Of a stretch of 64,000 nt of DNA, positions 42,797 to 55,100 are shown in pieces. Source of the DNA: Helicostylum pulchrum (taxonomy: Eukaryota; Mucoromycota; Mucoromycetes; Mucorales; Mucoraceae). Positions within the stretch are counted from its first letter, which is position 1; every line of letters starts with the position of its first letter. The stretch lies in NCBI GenBank assembly GCA_025677825.1, contig JAIXMO010000048.1, positions 167,241-231,240 of the forward strand, in the 5' to 3' direction. Under the pieces are notes generated by a model. The model was not told the DNA's origin, ran no database searches, and saw only the letters and a program-made list of their open reading frames with translations. Position numbers and translations under genes: made by a program.

Positions 42797-43951
42797 GACT
42801 TTTTTTTTTGAGATAAAATCACCAAACTATAATACTAACGCTTTTCTACTGTTGTGTAACGAAGTGATGATATATTTAACAAGGGGTTACACGTAGGTCG
42901 CTTCCCAGTCCCTAAAACAAAAATTTTTTTTTGTGACTCAGAAATTCTTTTTTTGGAGTTGCCAGAAGGTTCAAGTGCGAAAAAAAATAGGTGATGTTTT
43001 AAAGTTTACATAAAGTACCCTACCCAAAAAATATAAAGCAAAAGACGTGTACAGTATTGTTTGGTATCTAGACGGGTGCAGGGGTAATGATAGATCTATC
43101 ATATGATTATTAGACTTACTCAATTCACCTTAACTCGTTAAGCACTGACGTTAAAAAGTGATTAAGCAGAATCCTTATCTAATATCGACATCATATATTA
43201 TTTTACAGCATATTTCTTTTTCTTTTTTTTTCGCGGTAGTCATTTGTTTGTGTAATGATTGATTGTTATCTATGATAATCATTCAAAAAAAAAAAAAAAA
43301 AAAAAAAAAAGCGGTGGGGTTAAAAAGTAAGGTGATTTTATCGATTGATTAAAAGTTTAGATAGCTTTCTTTTTTTAAAAATTATCAGAAACAGCAGTAA
43401 TAAACAAAAAGATGTTCCAAACAAACGGACGATACAACATATCGAGTTGACTAGACCCTAGCTTAGTGTAACTTTGGTTGAAATATGGGATTTATCATGG
43501 GAACTTGTAACAAAAGATTTTTGTTTTTATGCAGAGCTGTGTGTATGTGTATATTTTATACATCGTTTAGAATACGAAGAACTTCATTGATATAGGCGGA
43601 AAGAATAAAAATACCAATAAAGAGTATTTTATAATAAAACAAGTAGCAATCTAGATCGCGTTTCTTCCTGTAGCTTATCAATGCTAATGTTAGTGTATTG
43701 TCTGCCAGTAAACATTAGTTAATATCTATTAAATCTTGATAACCATTGTACGGCATATCATAAATTAAGCTCCGATTTCTAATGGTAATTTCGACCTGCG
43801 CATATCGCGTTTTAATTCAAGTATAAAAGGACAGCTATTTAAAGTCGCTCGGGCGTCTTCTATTCTACCATAACTATATTATTTACTGCCACCAACTCGC
43901 ATATTATTATTATTATTATTTCTTAAAAAAAAACGGCATCTACCTACTTTA
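42797..43951. other. Intergenic DNA upstream of GAPDH
   Basis: No gene recognised. Contains a long A-run near 43285-43310. Confidence 0.5.
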
Positions 43952-44520
43952 ATGCGTCAACAAATTAAATATATGTATTTTTCAATGAACGCAGAACCGT
44001 CGTCATCGCGTCCAGTGAAGAAGACTACGGATTGGGTTTCTAAACCTTCAAACAAGATCAGCCCATTCTAATAAAATCTGCTTACCGGGACTCGGCAAGA
44101 TCACACAGCAGGACGTGTACGACAGGGTTGTGAGAATAAGTTGTCAATTTGTATTAATCTAGTTAAATACTTGCTCTTAGGACCTTGAGATGGTAACTCG
44201 CACATGGTTTAGGCGACACAGCGAATTCCCCAGGTAGTATGCTCATCCTTCTTTTTTATATATTTTTACAGATATAGTATAACGTAGCAACATTTTTGTC
44301 TTATAACCTAGACGGAACTGATTTGAAAGAGAAATTTTGCACTCATTGTCAGAGAATCACGTCTAAAAACGGCAATATTGTCTCTTTTACAAAAAAAAAA
44401 AAAAGTCGAGTTGGACAGCATTGTTCCTATAAATTCAATTTAATTATCGAGACTTTTTTATATTTAGTCGCTTTTACACGGAATCCTTTTTTTTTTTTTA
44501 AAAAAAAAAAAAAGCATTGA
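43952..44520 (+). other. Possible small spliced gene or remnant with a CxxC motif
   Basis: An ATG frame at 43952-44071 encodes 39 residues of balanced composition (PSSSRPVKKTTDWVSKPSNK). A GC-richer stretch then reads LPGLGKITQQDVYDR up to a GTTGTG donor-like site, an acceptor at about 44180 precedes DLEMVTRTWFRRHSEFPR, and a GTAGTA donor follows. A further frame to 44520 contains FCTHCQRITSKN, which resembles NCRECGRETT in the broken locus at 60.7 kb. I could not assemble one unbroken frame, so this may be a pseudogene. Short inverted repeats such as GGTTTctAAACC occur here too. Confidence 0.25.
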
Positions 44521-45554
44521 TAGTTACAAGAATCAATAATAATATCAGTATTATAGTAAAAAGTTCATAGTAATATCTTTTGGTAACTTTTAAGCTTAAA
44601 GATATAGCGTATACACTGTATAGCAGAGTAACGAAACCTCTTAAATTATTGTGAGCATTAAGAAAAAAAAGTTTATTTAATCCAAAGGATGTTTGGGGAT
44701 ATATGTTACCAAGTTGATAATTTAAAGTGATTGCAAGAATATTATCTTCAATTTCGTTAAGGAGCGAAATAAATTATATCCCTTCTTTGAAAGTTTTATA
44801 CAAAATAAAGTATGACTTACTTGTATCAAACATTTGTTTTAATGATACAGTTACATTTTTTTAAGCAAAAAGAGTAGTTATATTTGTAGCACGCAAGAAC
44901 TATATAAATATCTACCGAGTACTCCCCCAAAATTGACGTAAAGTAACCAAAGACTTCTTGTGTTTAGCTTTTTTTTTTTCTTCTATTCATGCAACTAACG
45001 AGCCGATATATAAATATCAAGACATGCTTTTTATCTTTACAGAAAATATTTTTTCATCTTAAAATGGTATTACCACCTAAAAAAGAAGCCAAAAGAAGAA
45101 TAGACTGACAATTATAATCATTTTCAGAGGTATACTTCTGTAAAGTTTAATTTTATTATAAACATACTCTATTTTTCTAAACCTAGTCAAAAACTAACAT
45201 TTTTAATTTTAATAATACTCTTCCCTTTGAGTGGTATGCAAAAATAAATATATATATATACATTCAATAGCAAATATTCATTTTAAGGTTACATTGTATT
45301 TCGTCAATCTAAATTGTTTATCACCACTCTAAGCAAATGATCATGTATGTGCATAAACTCAAACATCTGTACTGAAAAATAGTAATATAAATGTCGGGCA
45401 TCCTTTTCGTACTGTTAGGGTGAAAGGACGAGCGTTGAAAAAAATAATCATGTTATTGATTCTAAATCGAGGATGATCTGTTTGGGCTTCGCTACGCTGG
45501 GAGATAGTTTTTTTTTTTTTTTTTTTTTCTCACGAGCATTTTATCGTTTGTTTA
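44521..45554. other. AT-rich intergenic DNA
   Basis: No gene seen. T-run near 45509-45529. Confidence 0.5.
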
Positions 45555-45758
45555 CTACCTTTTATTGCTGTAGAGGCGGGGGGGGGGGGGGGGGTTTACA
45601 AACGCACAGGATTTGGCGGCACTTTTGTGCAATAAGTTATTCCCTAAATTGTTAAAGGGTTGTGGTACATCGTTCTCGGATTGCCCGATGAAAGAGTCAG
45701 CAGGCATTGTGAATAAATGAAGTGATAACGCTGACAAGAATAGAGATTTGATTGTCAT
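45555..45758 (-). CDS. Possible small secreted peptide (weak)
   Basis: A 67-codon frame begins MTIKSLFLSALSLHLFTMPA, a plausible signal peptide, and continues with balanced composition (DSFIGQSENDVPQPFNN, LLHKSAAKSCAF) before running into a 17-base C-tract read as poly-Pro. Either the gene is interrupted by the homopolymer, or the frame ends through splicing at a GTAAAC just before it. Not recognised; it could be chance. Confidence 0.25.
   Translation of the reverse strand: MTIKSLFLSALSLHLFTMPADSFIGQSENDVPQPFNNLGNNLLHKSAAKSCAFVNPPPPPRLYSNKR
45578..45594 (+). repeat. Poly-G tract
   Basis: Seventeen consecutive G on the + strand, inside the weak small-peptide frame. Confidence 0.9.
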
Positions 45759-45974
45759 GGGATAGTAGAAAAAAAACTTTTTCTTTTTTTATAATAATAT
45801 AATACATAGGGTAGAAAAAGAGATAAGCTATATTTTTTAGTGTGTGTCTGTGTGTGTGGTAAATCAAGATATGTATGCTTTTTTTTTTGAGTTAATTTTG
45901 GTTTGGTTTGGAAGAGTGAGGAAGGAGGGGGGAGAAAAGATGTGTGTAGTCAATAGTTTTTTTTTATCATCAAT

Positions 45975-46226
45975 TTCTGTAAAAAAGATATAGAAAATAT
46001 TAATAATGATAATAATGAAAAATAAAAATAAAAATAAAAATAAAAATAAAAATAAAAATAAAAATAAAAACTTACAAAGTTGATGCCCGCAGTAAGGACA
46101 CCATGTTGTTGTATAGTACACCTTATGCAATAAACAGTAATTGCTATTATGGTTCTTTAAAGCTTTGTTAATCGTAAGTACATATCGCCGTGTTTCCATA
46201 ACAAATGAAAATAAAGATTCAGGCAT
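45975..46226 (-). CDS. Possible 50-residue C-x2-H / C-x2-C protein, two exons
   Basis: Exon 46226-46076 starts MPESLF and ends at a consensus donor (GTAAGT). Its C-terminal part reads NSNYCLLHKVYYTTTWCPYCGHQL, shown here in pieces: YCLLHK then WCPYCGHQL. This is a likely zinc-binding C-x2-H...C-x2-C arrangement. Joining to the acceptor ACAG at 45980-45977 gives T|AA, a stop immediately after HQL. A 50-residue zinc protein is plausible, but without homologues this remains a candidate. The intron contains the AAAAAT hexamer repeat. Confidence 0.35.
46018..46070 (+). repeat. AAAAAT hexanucleotide microsatellite
   Basis: Eight to nine units of AAAAAT. Read on the reverse strand it gives the artefactual Phe/Leu run in a long frame there. 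Confidence 0.9.
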
Positions 46227-46328
46227 ATAGATCTTTTTATTCAACCAACAACAGCGAAAAAGAAAAGAAGAGAAAATATACCAACTAAATGATTTATTAT
46301 ATAAGTGAAAAAAAAAGGAAAGAAACAA

Positions 46329-47376
46329 AAAAATAAATAGAATTTTGGGGAAATAAATACAGAGCGTTGAACCGCATCATCATTTGGTGTATACAGGTAC
46401 TTTTTTTTTTCGACAAAAAAGGTAACTGTCGGTTATTGAAAACCTTTGGCCAGTTCCCGTTGAAAGGAAGCAACAAGCAAGCAGACACAATGATAAAGAG
46501 GTTGTTTTAGCAAGAACTACATACATGAACTAGTGCTACTAGACGGAGTTACATGTATACATAAATACTTTTTTTTTTCCTAACTCTTGGGAACGAAAGT
46601 TTGAAGTTTGACAAGGAAATAGACTTGTTAAAAAAAGCATAACATTAAAGAGAAAGTAAGAGCAATTATCTTATAAAGCATATATGAGATAATATAATTG
46701 GCAGACTTTTTTTTTTAAAAAAAAAACCTTAATGCTGCCTTTTGTAGAAAATTAAGGTTTTGGAAAAGAACAAGTCAATTACTACCAATGTCGGCTATTA
46801 CTTGATAAAAAGAGGTTACTTGTTAGCGATGAATATAAAGATGTCACGTAATAACATGTTAGGCTTGGATAGTAGAAAAATTGACAAAATGCAATGCATC
46901 AAAAAGTAAATACAAGCTATGCTCTTCCTCACAGAAAACGCCGATTTTTTTTTTTGGTGCATTCACTAAAAAGCTGAATAATCGAAATTTATCTATCGTG
47001 ATATACGACGACAGTATTTGTAACCAGCGTGACAGCACATAGACCATGGGTTTAGGATGCTGATGAAGTAATGTATGATCTCAAGCTCTATAATTGACTA
47101 TGTTTGCGCGCTTTGACACTGTAAAATGTACTCTGACCAAGTTTAGGTTTTAGGTGTTTTTGAGTAACGAAAGTTACAGATTTCTTTTAATATTTAAAAG
47201 CAGTTTATTTATACTCTTGCTGAAGTCATAATTCGACGTTTGGATTATTATATAATATAAAGTTTTCGTGGATCTATTCTTCTTTTCTAGTAAAAAAAGT
47301 ATACTGTGAAGGTGGTATAATGAACAGTTGATCCAGAAACAAAAAGGTAAAAAGGTAAAAAAAAAACCAAAAAAAA
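46329..47376. other. Intergenic DNA downstream of ADA3
   Basis: No gene recognised. AT-rich with short unsupported frames. Confidence 0.5.
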
Positions 47377-49425
47377 CTAACTATCTTCATTATATATAGA
47401 TTGGGATGGCATGACAAGATTTTTATCTTTAAAAATACCTTCTAAAGCATCAACCCAAGCTTTTCTTTTACCCATAGCATGCACAGCATGTTCAGATAAT
47501 GCAGATTTTTGGGCAGCTGGTGTCTTTCTCTTTTTAGATTTTTGGGTTCTCTGCGACAAGTTATTAATGTATATACTCTGTATAAAAATATTTTTTTTCC
47601 CACTTACAAATCTCTTTAAATAACATTGTTCTACTTGTACATCTAAACTATCTAAAACGTGCCTGTATTGTTCATATTGTAATTGGTTATCGACAACGTT
47701 TAATAACTTTTTCTTTCTGTACTCATTGGTGGTATATTGCTCTTTCAATTCTCGAGAAGCTAATCTTAATTCAGCACATATTTCGTCATCCTCTCTCGTA
47801 TTCCAATCCATCTATTTTGCGCTGTATTAGTTCATATACATTTTTTTTTAAAAAAAAGGAGAATATACTTTACATCATCTTCACCAAACAATCCAGCATA
47901 CCGTAATTCACTTTTTAATCTTTCTTCGAACTGAGCAATGTCATGGTATGGCTTCCCCACAGGGTCGTAATTATATACATCATCTTCATCCTCAACAATA
48001 GTAATATTATCATCAGGTACTAAACTACTTAGTAACCGTTCTGTCAAGTTACCACAGGTAATATCGTCTTTAAATAAATGATCGTCTGTAATCTGATCAA
48101 CATATCTTAGATTTTCATGGGAACTAGAGCTTGTTGCAGGTGAATGAGACCGACTCATAGCAGGTAATTCGTCTTCGGACCAAACATCAGTATAATGTCT
48201 ACCCAAAGGAGGTATAATATAAGGTTTTTCATCGTGATGCTTTTCAATTAAAAATTCTCGGTCTTCTTCTGCTAATACTTTAAAATATGGTTCAACTGTT
48301 GTCCAAAATGTCGCAACAGGTACTTGATCTTTTGCTTTCACGCGAACAAAATCTACTTCTGAACTAGGGTTATTGTTGTTGCTAGATCTGTTTTTTATAT
48401 TTTGGCTTTGTTTATTGCTATGGCGTACTGGTGCTTCAATTGATTTCTTCTTTTTTGTATGTGAACCCTAATTTTTTTTTTTCATGCGTCAGGTTTTTTT
48501 TTTCCTCTATTTTTTTTTTTTTTTTTTTTTTACCTGGCCTGATTTTGAATGAGATTTAGAAGAAGTAGGTTGTGCTGTAGGAGGTATGTTGTCTAATCGT
48601 TTGAGTTTTACCAGGTGGTGATTTGAGCCGGCATCTTTTTATAAGAGAATAAAATAAAAGAAGTTAAAGGTGTTAAATGGATTACGTTTCTTTTTTTTTT
48701 TTCATTCTTTATGTGTTTACTTTTAGACGGTATATCCTCTTCTCTTCTTCTTTTTCTTCGTAATGCTTCCAATGCGCTAAAGAGAAAAAAGCGTGTATTT
48801 AGTAGATAAACCAAAATATATTTATGAGATAGAACTTACAGTTGTCTTTCCATTTGATTCTTATTGAGTGAATTTGAATGTAAAACGTCGCAAGACTCAT
48901 CTAAAGCAAGGGAAAAAAAACAAAATAAAAAAGGGGGGGAGGAGAATAAAAATATAAAAAAAAACAAGTAAATAAAAAAGTAAACAATAAGGTCCATCAT
49001 AACAAGAAGGGTGGAATCTAACCTGTTGACTCTTGTTTAATCTGCATTTTTTCCATAATTGCTGGATTGGTTGTCTTTCCAACTTTTCTAGGCTCTTCTT
49101 CCGCTTTTTTTTTTTTTTTGGAAAAATAAAAGGTTAATATTTTTCGAACGAGATGAATTTTTTTTGTTGTTGTCTTACTTTGTTCTCGAAACTTGACATT
49201 CTTTTTTAAATGAATCAAGTCTCTTTGTAAGTTTCGAGCACGTTTTTCGGCTAGTGGTAATAGAGCTTCTAAATCGGCTTTAATATTTAATAGCTCATGA
49301 GGGTCCGGAATAGAACCAAGTGAGGATGCTACGCTGGAAGAGTTTCTATATTGTCGGTAATGAAGTGCAGTAGCTGCTGAAACCGGTACTGGTTGTGTAT
49401 ACCGACGCATTAACTCTGGATTCAT
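47377..49425 (-). CDS. ADA3/NGG1-like SAGA histone acetyltransferase subunit
   Basis: Eight exons (49425-49179, 49103-49023, 48900-48840, 48776-48721, 48634-48534, 48467-47874, 47811-47608, 47550-47377) give 505 residues. The N-terminal coil (LKADL-type, DLEALLPLAEKRARNLQRDL) and above all the C-terminal ADA3 domain identify it: FEERLKSELRYAGLFGEDD, DWNTREDDEICAELRLAS, RKKKLLNVVDNQLQYEQY, then a basic tail (KKRKTPAAQKSAL). ADA3 links GCN5 and ADA2 in the nuclear SAGA/ADA complex that acetylates histone H3. The centre is Ser/Asn-rich with acidic patches and a conserved-looking PVATFWTTVEPYFKVL helix. Introns are small; the 81-bp exon 2 follows an acceptor preceded by an A-run on the sense strand, the least certain junction. 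Confidence 0.9.
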
Positions 49426-50245
49426 AATTTAGGGGTTCTAATGAGCCATATAAGAATGAAAGAAGATGAAAAAAAAAGTTTAAGTAAATTTGCGCGGACA
49501 ATCAATTTCTCGTTTCTTTCCTGGAGCTTTTCAGTGCAGTGGTTCCAATTTAAGGATTTAGTGGGCATACCTTTTTTCGTGGATTAGTAAAGACCAATGA
49601 GAAGAGACTTTTTTCTTACCTGTAAAAACCTAAATCTACCCTTGAGACGAGAAACCCGATGTAAATAATAGGGGAATAACCTCCCCAGCTGTTTTCAGCA
49701 GCCGTTTGTACGCGGGGGTTTCAGTAACTGATTGCTACCGTGCAAATAAATATGTAAGTCGTTCGCCAAGTTGCTCAAAAAAATATGTATCATATGATTA
49801 CTTATCTTTAACGTGCATATGTTACAAGAATAACGCATTTTTGAAAAGGTAAACCACCGTGTTTACATATACTAAACTCAAGCATTAGTAACAATCCCCT
49901 TGTCTCTGCCTTGAAAACCTTGTCGACAAAAAGGGAAAGATATTACAAGAGTAAAGCTGCAAAACCCAAAAATACTACCACACCACACCAAATTTAGATA
50001 ACAGTAATTACAGCTATCTATTTTACTTAAATTATTTTTTTTGGTACTGTTACACTATTATACAACATTAAAAAGCACGGAATGAAAAGTCCAGCCTTTT
50101 TTTTCAAGACGTTTAACATTCAACTGACAAGTAAAAAGCTATATACCACACTTTCTTTTATGAGCGCGTAAATAGAGCGTGTACTAAGAAATTCCCCATG
50201 TAATATTATATAGTATATCAAACCCCCTCCCCCCCATCCGAGGGT
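49426..50245. other. Intergenic DNA
   Basis: Upstream of ADA3 and of the 50-52 kb broken loci. No gene recognised. Confidence 0.5.
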
Positions 50246-50440
50246 ATGGATGCTATCCTCCGTCTTATTATTGTACACCCTGACTGTCGTGAAATAGACT
50301 TAACCACTTTCAACAACTCGCTTTCTAATGCTGACATACCAGATTTATTGTTGAAATCCTGCGTTACTCCTCTTGCCAAGAAAGAGCTTTTGGATTCTTT
50401 AAAAAACTGGCTACCTGTCTCTTTGATTCACAAAAAATAA
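50246..50440 (+). CDS. Small unknown protein or first exon of the broken locus downstream
   Basis: A 64-codon frame with balanced, helix-like composition (MDAILRLIIVHPDCREIDLT, NADIPDLLLKSC, AKKELLDSLKNWLP). Composition is unlike the AT-rich surroundings. No homologue recognised. It lies 105 bp before the CxxC exon at 50545 and may belong to it, but no donor in frame was found. Confidence 0.35.
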   Translation: MDAILRLIIVHPDCREIDLTTFNNSLSNADIPDLLLKSCVTPLAKKELLDSLKNWLPVSLIHKK

Positions 50441-50544
50441 GGAATGAAGATTTCATCTCTACAATTAATAAAAAGCAAAATGTATCATATATTCTAACAA
50501 TATTTAACCACCAGATTCTTATAATTTAATCTTTAAAATTATAG

Positions 50545-51051
50545 GCGGCGGAAAACTGCCAAGAATGTGGTAGAAGAACCACAAGAACAAAAACTATGCG
50601 GTTAATGTCGTTAACATTCAGTAAAGGAACACGAATTCCATATTGTTTAGGGTGTTACCGGTAATTATCATCGTATCAAATACTAAGCCAACAACTAATT
50701 ACTATTTTTTAAAAAAAGTTTGGACTATTTCGGTGATTTCCCGACGAACAAAACATGGCTCTTAACGGGAAAAGTTCCTGAAGAAACCATCCCCCCACCT
50801 TCTTACAAAAGGGGAAATTCCGAAGCGCCTTCGAAATGTAAGAACCGGAATGAAAAGAAGGGCAAAGTGCACTTTGCTCTTCCGGCAAGAGACGACGTGT
50901 CACGTCTGGGCATGCCACTTACTTTACTACATCCCCTCAAGTATTGCAGGTTTTACCTTCAATACTTTACTATATTAAAGGTGACGCCTTGAATGAAGAA
51001 TTAACTCAATGGTATAAATCATTTCTTCAAAAAAAATTAATAAAAATTTAA
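50545..51051 (+). pseudogene. Broken small CxxC gene, copy B
   Basis: An exon 50545-50660 reads AENCQECGRRTT...RIPYCLGCYR, a probable zinc site (C-x2-C ... C-x2-C). An intron follows at 50661-50718, then an exon that stays open to a stop at 50992. The family C-terminus (PSILYYIKGDALNEELTQWY) lies in the next frame, ending at 51051, so there is a frameshift near 50947. It matches copy A at 60.6-61.3 kb best in the intron and in the C-terminal segment. The exon holds many palindromes, for example a 26-bp near-perfect one at 50857-50882 and a nested hairpin at 50939-50967. Confidence 0.5.
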
Positions 51052-52167
51052 TTTGTACCAACTTTCACACAGGTTTAAACCTGTCGATTAATGCAAAAAT
51101 ATAGAGCAAGACGATGACAGCAAAGAGGCTTTGGCAAGAAGGTTGAAGGATGCTCAACATAAGATCAACGCATTTCTTCTAGAAACAAAAAGTCCAAATC
51201 ATCTCAAGAAGAAGTGGAATGTCGAAGGCATCGATAGAGTTCAGCTACCTCAGCAGGTTCAAGAAACAAAGATAAAAAAAGAGGATTGATGCATGATATA
51301 TTAATGTATCAAGCAAGATCTACAATATCACAACATGAAATCTTTTAAAGCTGGAAATAGTGAACAGCTGTCTGCTACAAAAACCGAACATGCTGTAAAC
51401 CTTGATCCCTGCTATAAAAAAGTAGAAGACTGTACGATTGATTCTGGTATAGATCTATAGTTACTGAATTTCTGTGGAACGGAAAATGGAATCATAAATG
51501 TAAAAGAAACAGATGGGTTCGGTATCAACGGACTAAAATACCACATTGATTGGCATAATCAATCCTTTGGAGAAAAAGGTAATAGCTCAAATTTTAAGTT
51601 ATATTCAAGTATCATTTAGAGAATCATTAGCCGTATTATTTTTATGTAGACACGTACATATCCTTCTTCCAAGCTTCTTTGACCATAAGCTACTATTTGA
51701 CTCGTTATCAAAACATCTAATCTGCTGCGAGTCCTTTGTAAAAAGGGAATAAAGAAAGCACGCTTACCGAAAAACCGGTTCCGTGAAAATAGGTTAGATC
51801 CGTATCTCCGCAGAAATCGACATATGCTATGCTATATAATTGCTGTTGCTGCCTGTCAAGGGTATTATTGTTGCTAAAGAAGTTTGTGGGGTTTTTTTTA
51901 CGTGTGAGTTTAAGCAAAAAAAAAAAAGGGAAATCATCCATACGTCTTTTTTGGTATATTTTTAAAGAGACCCACTGTATTACTGCTGACAAGAAAGATG
52001 AACTCGCTAACAAGTTGAAAGCAAATCCTAGTTGTATTCTAATTTGGTCTCAAAACAGAAGAGATGATATAGAAAAGTCAAAAGTAAGTTTTATTAGCAG
52101 CAAAGACGGCCGTATTTTGCGTTCTGCAGATAAGATATATAATTGTAACCCGAATCATAATCTCTAA
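51052..52167 (+). pseudogene. Decayed coding region of unknown family
   Basis: Several protein-like pieces in changing frames: up to 51289 a piece with EALARRLKDAQHKINAFLLE and KWNVEGIDRVQLPQQVQE; from 51335 a piece (KSFKAGNSEQLSATK, VEDCTIDSGIDL) stopped by a TAG at about 51460, after which the same frame continues with LLNFCGTENGIINVKE and INGLKYHIDWHNQSFGEK; and 51829-52167 ending with KDELANKLKANPSCILIW. No family recognised. Palindromes are frequent (ACAGGTTTAAACCTGT at 51069-51084, TATAGATCTATA at 51448-51459, ATTGATTggcatAATCAAT at 51545-51563). Confidence 0.4.
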
Positions 52168-55100
52168 CGCGTTATCCATTCTATCGTGTTTAAGGTTGGG
52201 ACTCGTTACAATAAAAATGTAATTCCCTTTTTGTAAACAGTTTAATCTTGACCTTCTCTTAAATTATAAAAGATCTTTAAATTAAGCTCTTTTAGTTTAT
52301 CTCTATTTTTTCTTTTATTTTGTAACTACCTGAATTCCCTTGGAACTTTCCGTTGTACTTTTTACTTGAACCTTTTATTCTAATTATAAAACAGGAACGG
52401 GTGCGTCTATCTTTCCACTTTTTTTATTTAAAAAAGGTGGAGGAAACCTCTGTTATTTTTTTTATATTAAAAAAATAGACGGGACGTTTGGTTTGGGCAG
52501 GAACTATCTGTCTTTTTATAAGACATTTTTATTAAAAGGCAAAAGTAACCATGTTTTTTTTTCGTCTTTCTTATTTTAATGATTCTTGATGTCGTGTATA
52601 TATACCATTTGTATTTTATAAAACTGGCTATCAGAGAGGAATCCATTAATTTGCTTGCTCTCATTGAATACCACAAACGCTTTTCGTATTTACTACTGCT
52701 GTTATTTCTCACTTAAACTCATGAACAAAAATAAGAACCCATGTAACGATTAAAAACTGTGGTATTGGGGACTTACAAAGCTAGTTTCTACAATTCAGAT
52801 TAAAGCCGTCTTAAAGGCAAAATAGATCGGGATTAGAGAGGTGTCATCGTATTTTTTTTTCTATCTTTAGAAGAACGCACACACACACACACGATGTTAC
52901 ATATTATTGGCCAGTAACTACTGTATATAAAAATTGTATCATGCTTAACTCACTAGTTCTTCAGATATCTTGAGGAACTCGCACACAGAGAAAACTGCTA
53001 CCAAAGTCATATTTTTTAACTAAAAAAAGGGAGGTTCTCAGTTTTACTTACACGGTCGAAAATAGGTTATTTAGTCTGTAAAGTAGTTTAAAATAAGGAA
53101 GATAGATTGTGTTGGATATATTGTAAGCGAGTAAAATAGTATACTAGTGTTCACACTTGGTATAGGTATACCAACTTTGATGAATGGTCGGGACGAAGAA
53201 TTTATTGCGAGACTAAAGTGACGGGTCAACTCTTTTTTTTTTTATTGTTATCGTTATTGCATCGGGTAGTGTTGTAGATATTTAGATGCTTGAGAGAAAT
53301 ACGATGTAATGATGAATTTTTGTCGAGATAAAAGGTTTACTATCTGATTTATACAACACGTGCGTAACAGAAGAAGGCTGTTGTATCCAAGTAATATTAG
53401 AGTGACATAATCTAGACATATTTTATGCAAGTAAGATACTTGATTATCAACTTACATAAAATTATATACAGATATAATATTATCTACATATGACTGTGAT
53501 CCGTTGCCACTATGTTATAGCGATTGATAAATATATATAGAATAAAGCGTGGTGTAACAGCTAACTCGAATCTTTAAGTGATACAATGATACAAGTAACA
53601 ACTATTTCTATAATCAGGTATATTGTTGCGGTTATTCTATAATCAGTGTGTTCATCCATAAAAGGATTATTTATTGTCTATACTCTCACTACTTCCATTG
53701 ACCAAAGTATATCCTTGAAAAATGACGCATTTCTACCGTCTAGCGTCTTCACATATGTATCCTAAAAAAAGAACGACTGTAATAAAATAGCTACCATCAT
53801 CGGCCTACATGTATCCTTTGTACTACATAGATCAGAATAGTAATTACTCCGGACAGTAATAAAAAAAAATACGATCGAAATTCCATTATCACAGCTTGAA
53901 AAGCATATATTTGTCTCTGAATCACCTATTCGTTTTTTAATTGTGCTGCATAAGTGGTGTATATAGATTTTACTATATTCTTTGCGACCCAGGTTGATCA
54001 AAACCTCATCATGGTTAGTAGGATTGTCTTTTGGCCTCTATCGAAAGTGTAATTGCAATCTTTTAGATCTTGTAAATAATAAATGAGCGCTTCTATATCT
54101 GTGAAAAAAAAAGTCTGTTTTTGTCATCATCTTTGGATATCAATGCGGCTTAAATAAATTGAGGTTGCTGATGATATTAATTGTATGATTACCGATGTCT
54201 AAGTACGTAAAAAAAAAAGATAAATAAAAAAAAACTTATTTTGTATAAGAGAACTTACGAATAGACACACAAAAGTTATGTCGAAGTATATCATATACTT
54301 GTTATCATGCAACTTTAGTTAGGTTTAAAGACAAATAATAATAAAAAGGAAAGAAAGAAAAAGGTAAGTCCAACAAAGAACAAAGAACACAAAACATAAT
54401 ATTTATTTCTTGGTAACACAGTCTGCACAGATTTTCTTTCTCTTGATATTTAAAAGTATACATAAAAGCAATTCGCTGTAGTGCGTATTTGTAAGGTATA
54501 GCAATAAAAGTAAGTAATTTATAATAAGTAATAAACCATTTTTTTAAGCAGGTATAAAATAAGGCCGGTAACTTATGCGACGTTTGGTAATTATCTTTTA
54601 CCAAGACTTGTATACCATTCATTTTAAACAGTTGATTTCGTGTATTAGTCTTTATTGTACGTAGGCGATATGTGCTACAGTTCTGTAAACACACTGTGAT
54701 ACTTTATCAAGATAAATTGACTCGATTAAACTACTTTCAAAGGGAATCCTGTTTGTACTACACGTACATAATAATTTGTAGATGTTGTATTTGACTGGTT
54801 TTTTGATATGAGTTTTATCTATAGCCAATAGTTTTTCAAGATGAGAGTAGTAAAATGACCCTATAGGTCGGTAAGATAGTACTTTTCCGTAACTGTTTGG
54901 TTGCTGTAAAAAAAAAAAATTCTTCTATAAAAAAATATATACACGACGGTGGGAATATTTTAAAATCAAATGTCGTTGATTGATTGGAGTAGATATAAAT
55001 TTATCAGTATTTGCGCCAGATTTTAGTCATATATGCATTAATTCGGGAAGTTTTGTTACACGCAAAAATAATTGGCTTTTTCCCCCCTCCCCCACTTTCC

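Noticed and set aside
45864..46020. Reverse 154-codon frame with a Phe/Leu run
   Set aside because: The run is the translated AAAAAT microsatellite; only the upstream CxxC exon was kept as a candidate.
54305..54694. 129-codon reverse frame
   Set aside because: Mixed composition with no recognisable domain; the more protein-like end lies in another frame, so no gene was called.
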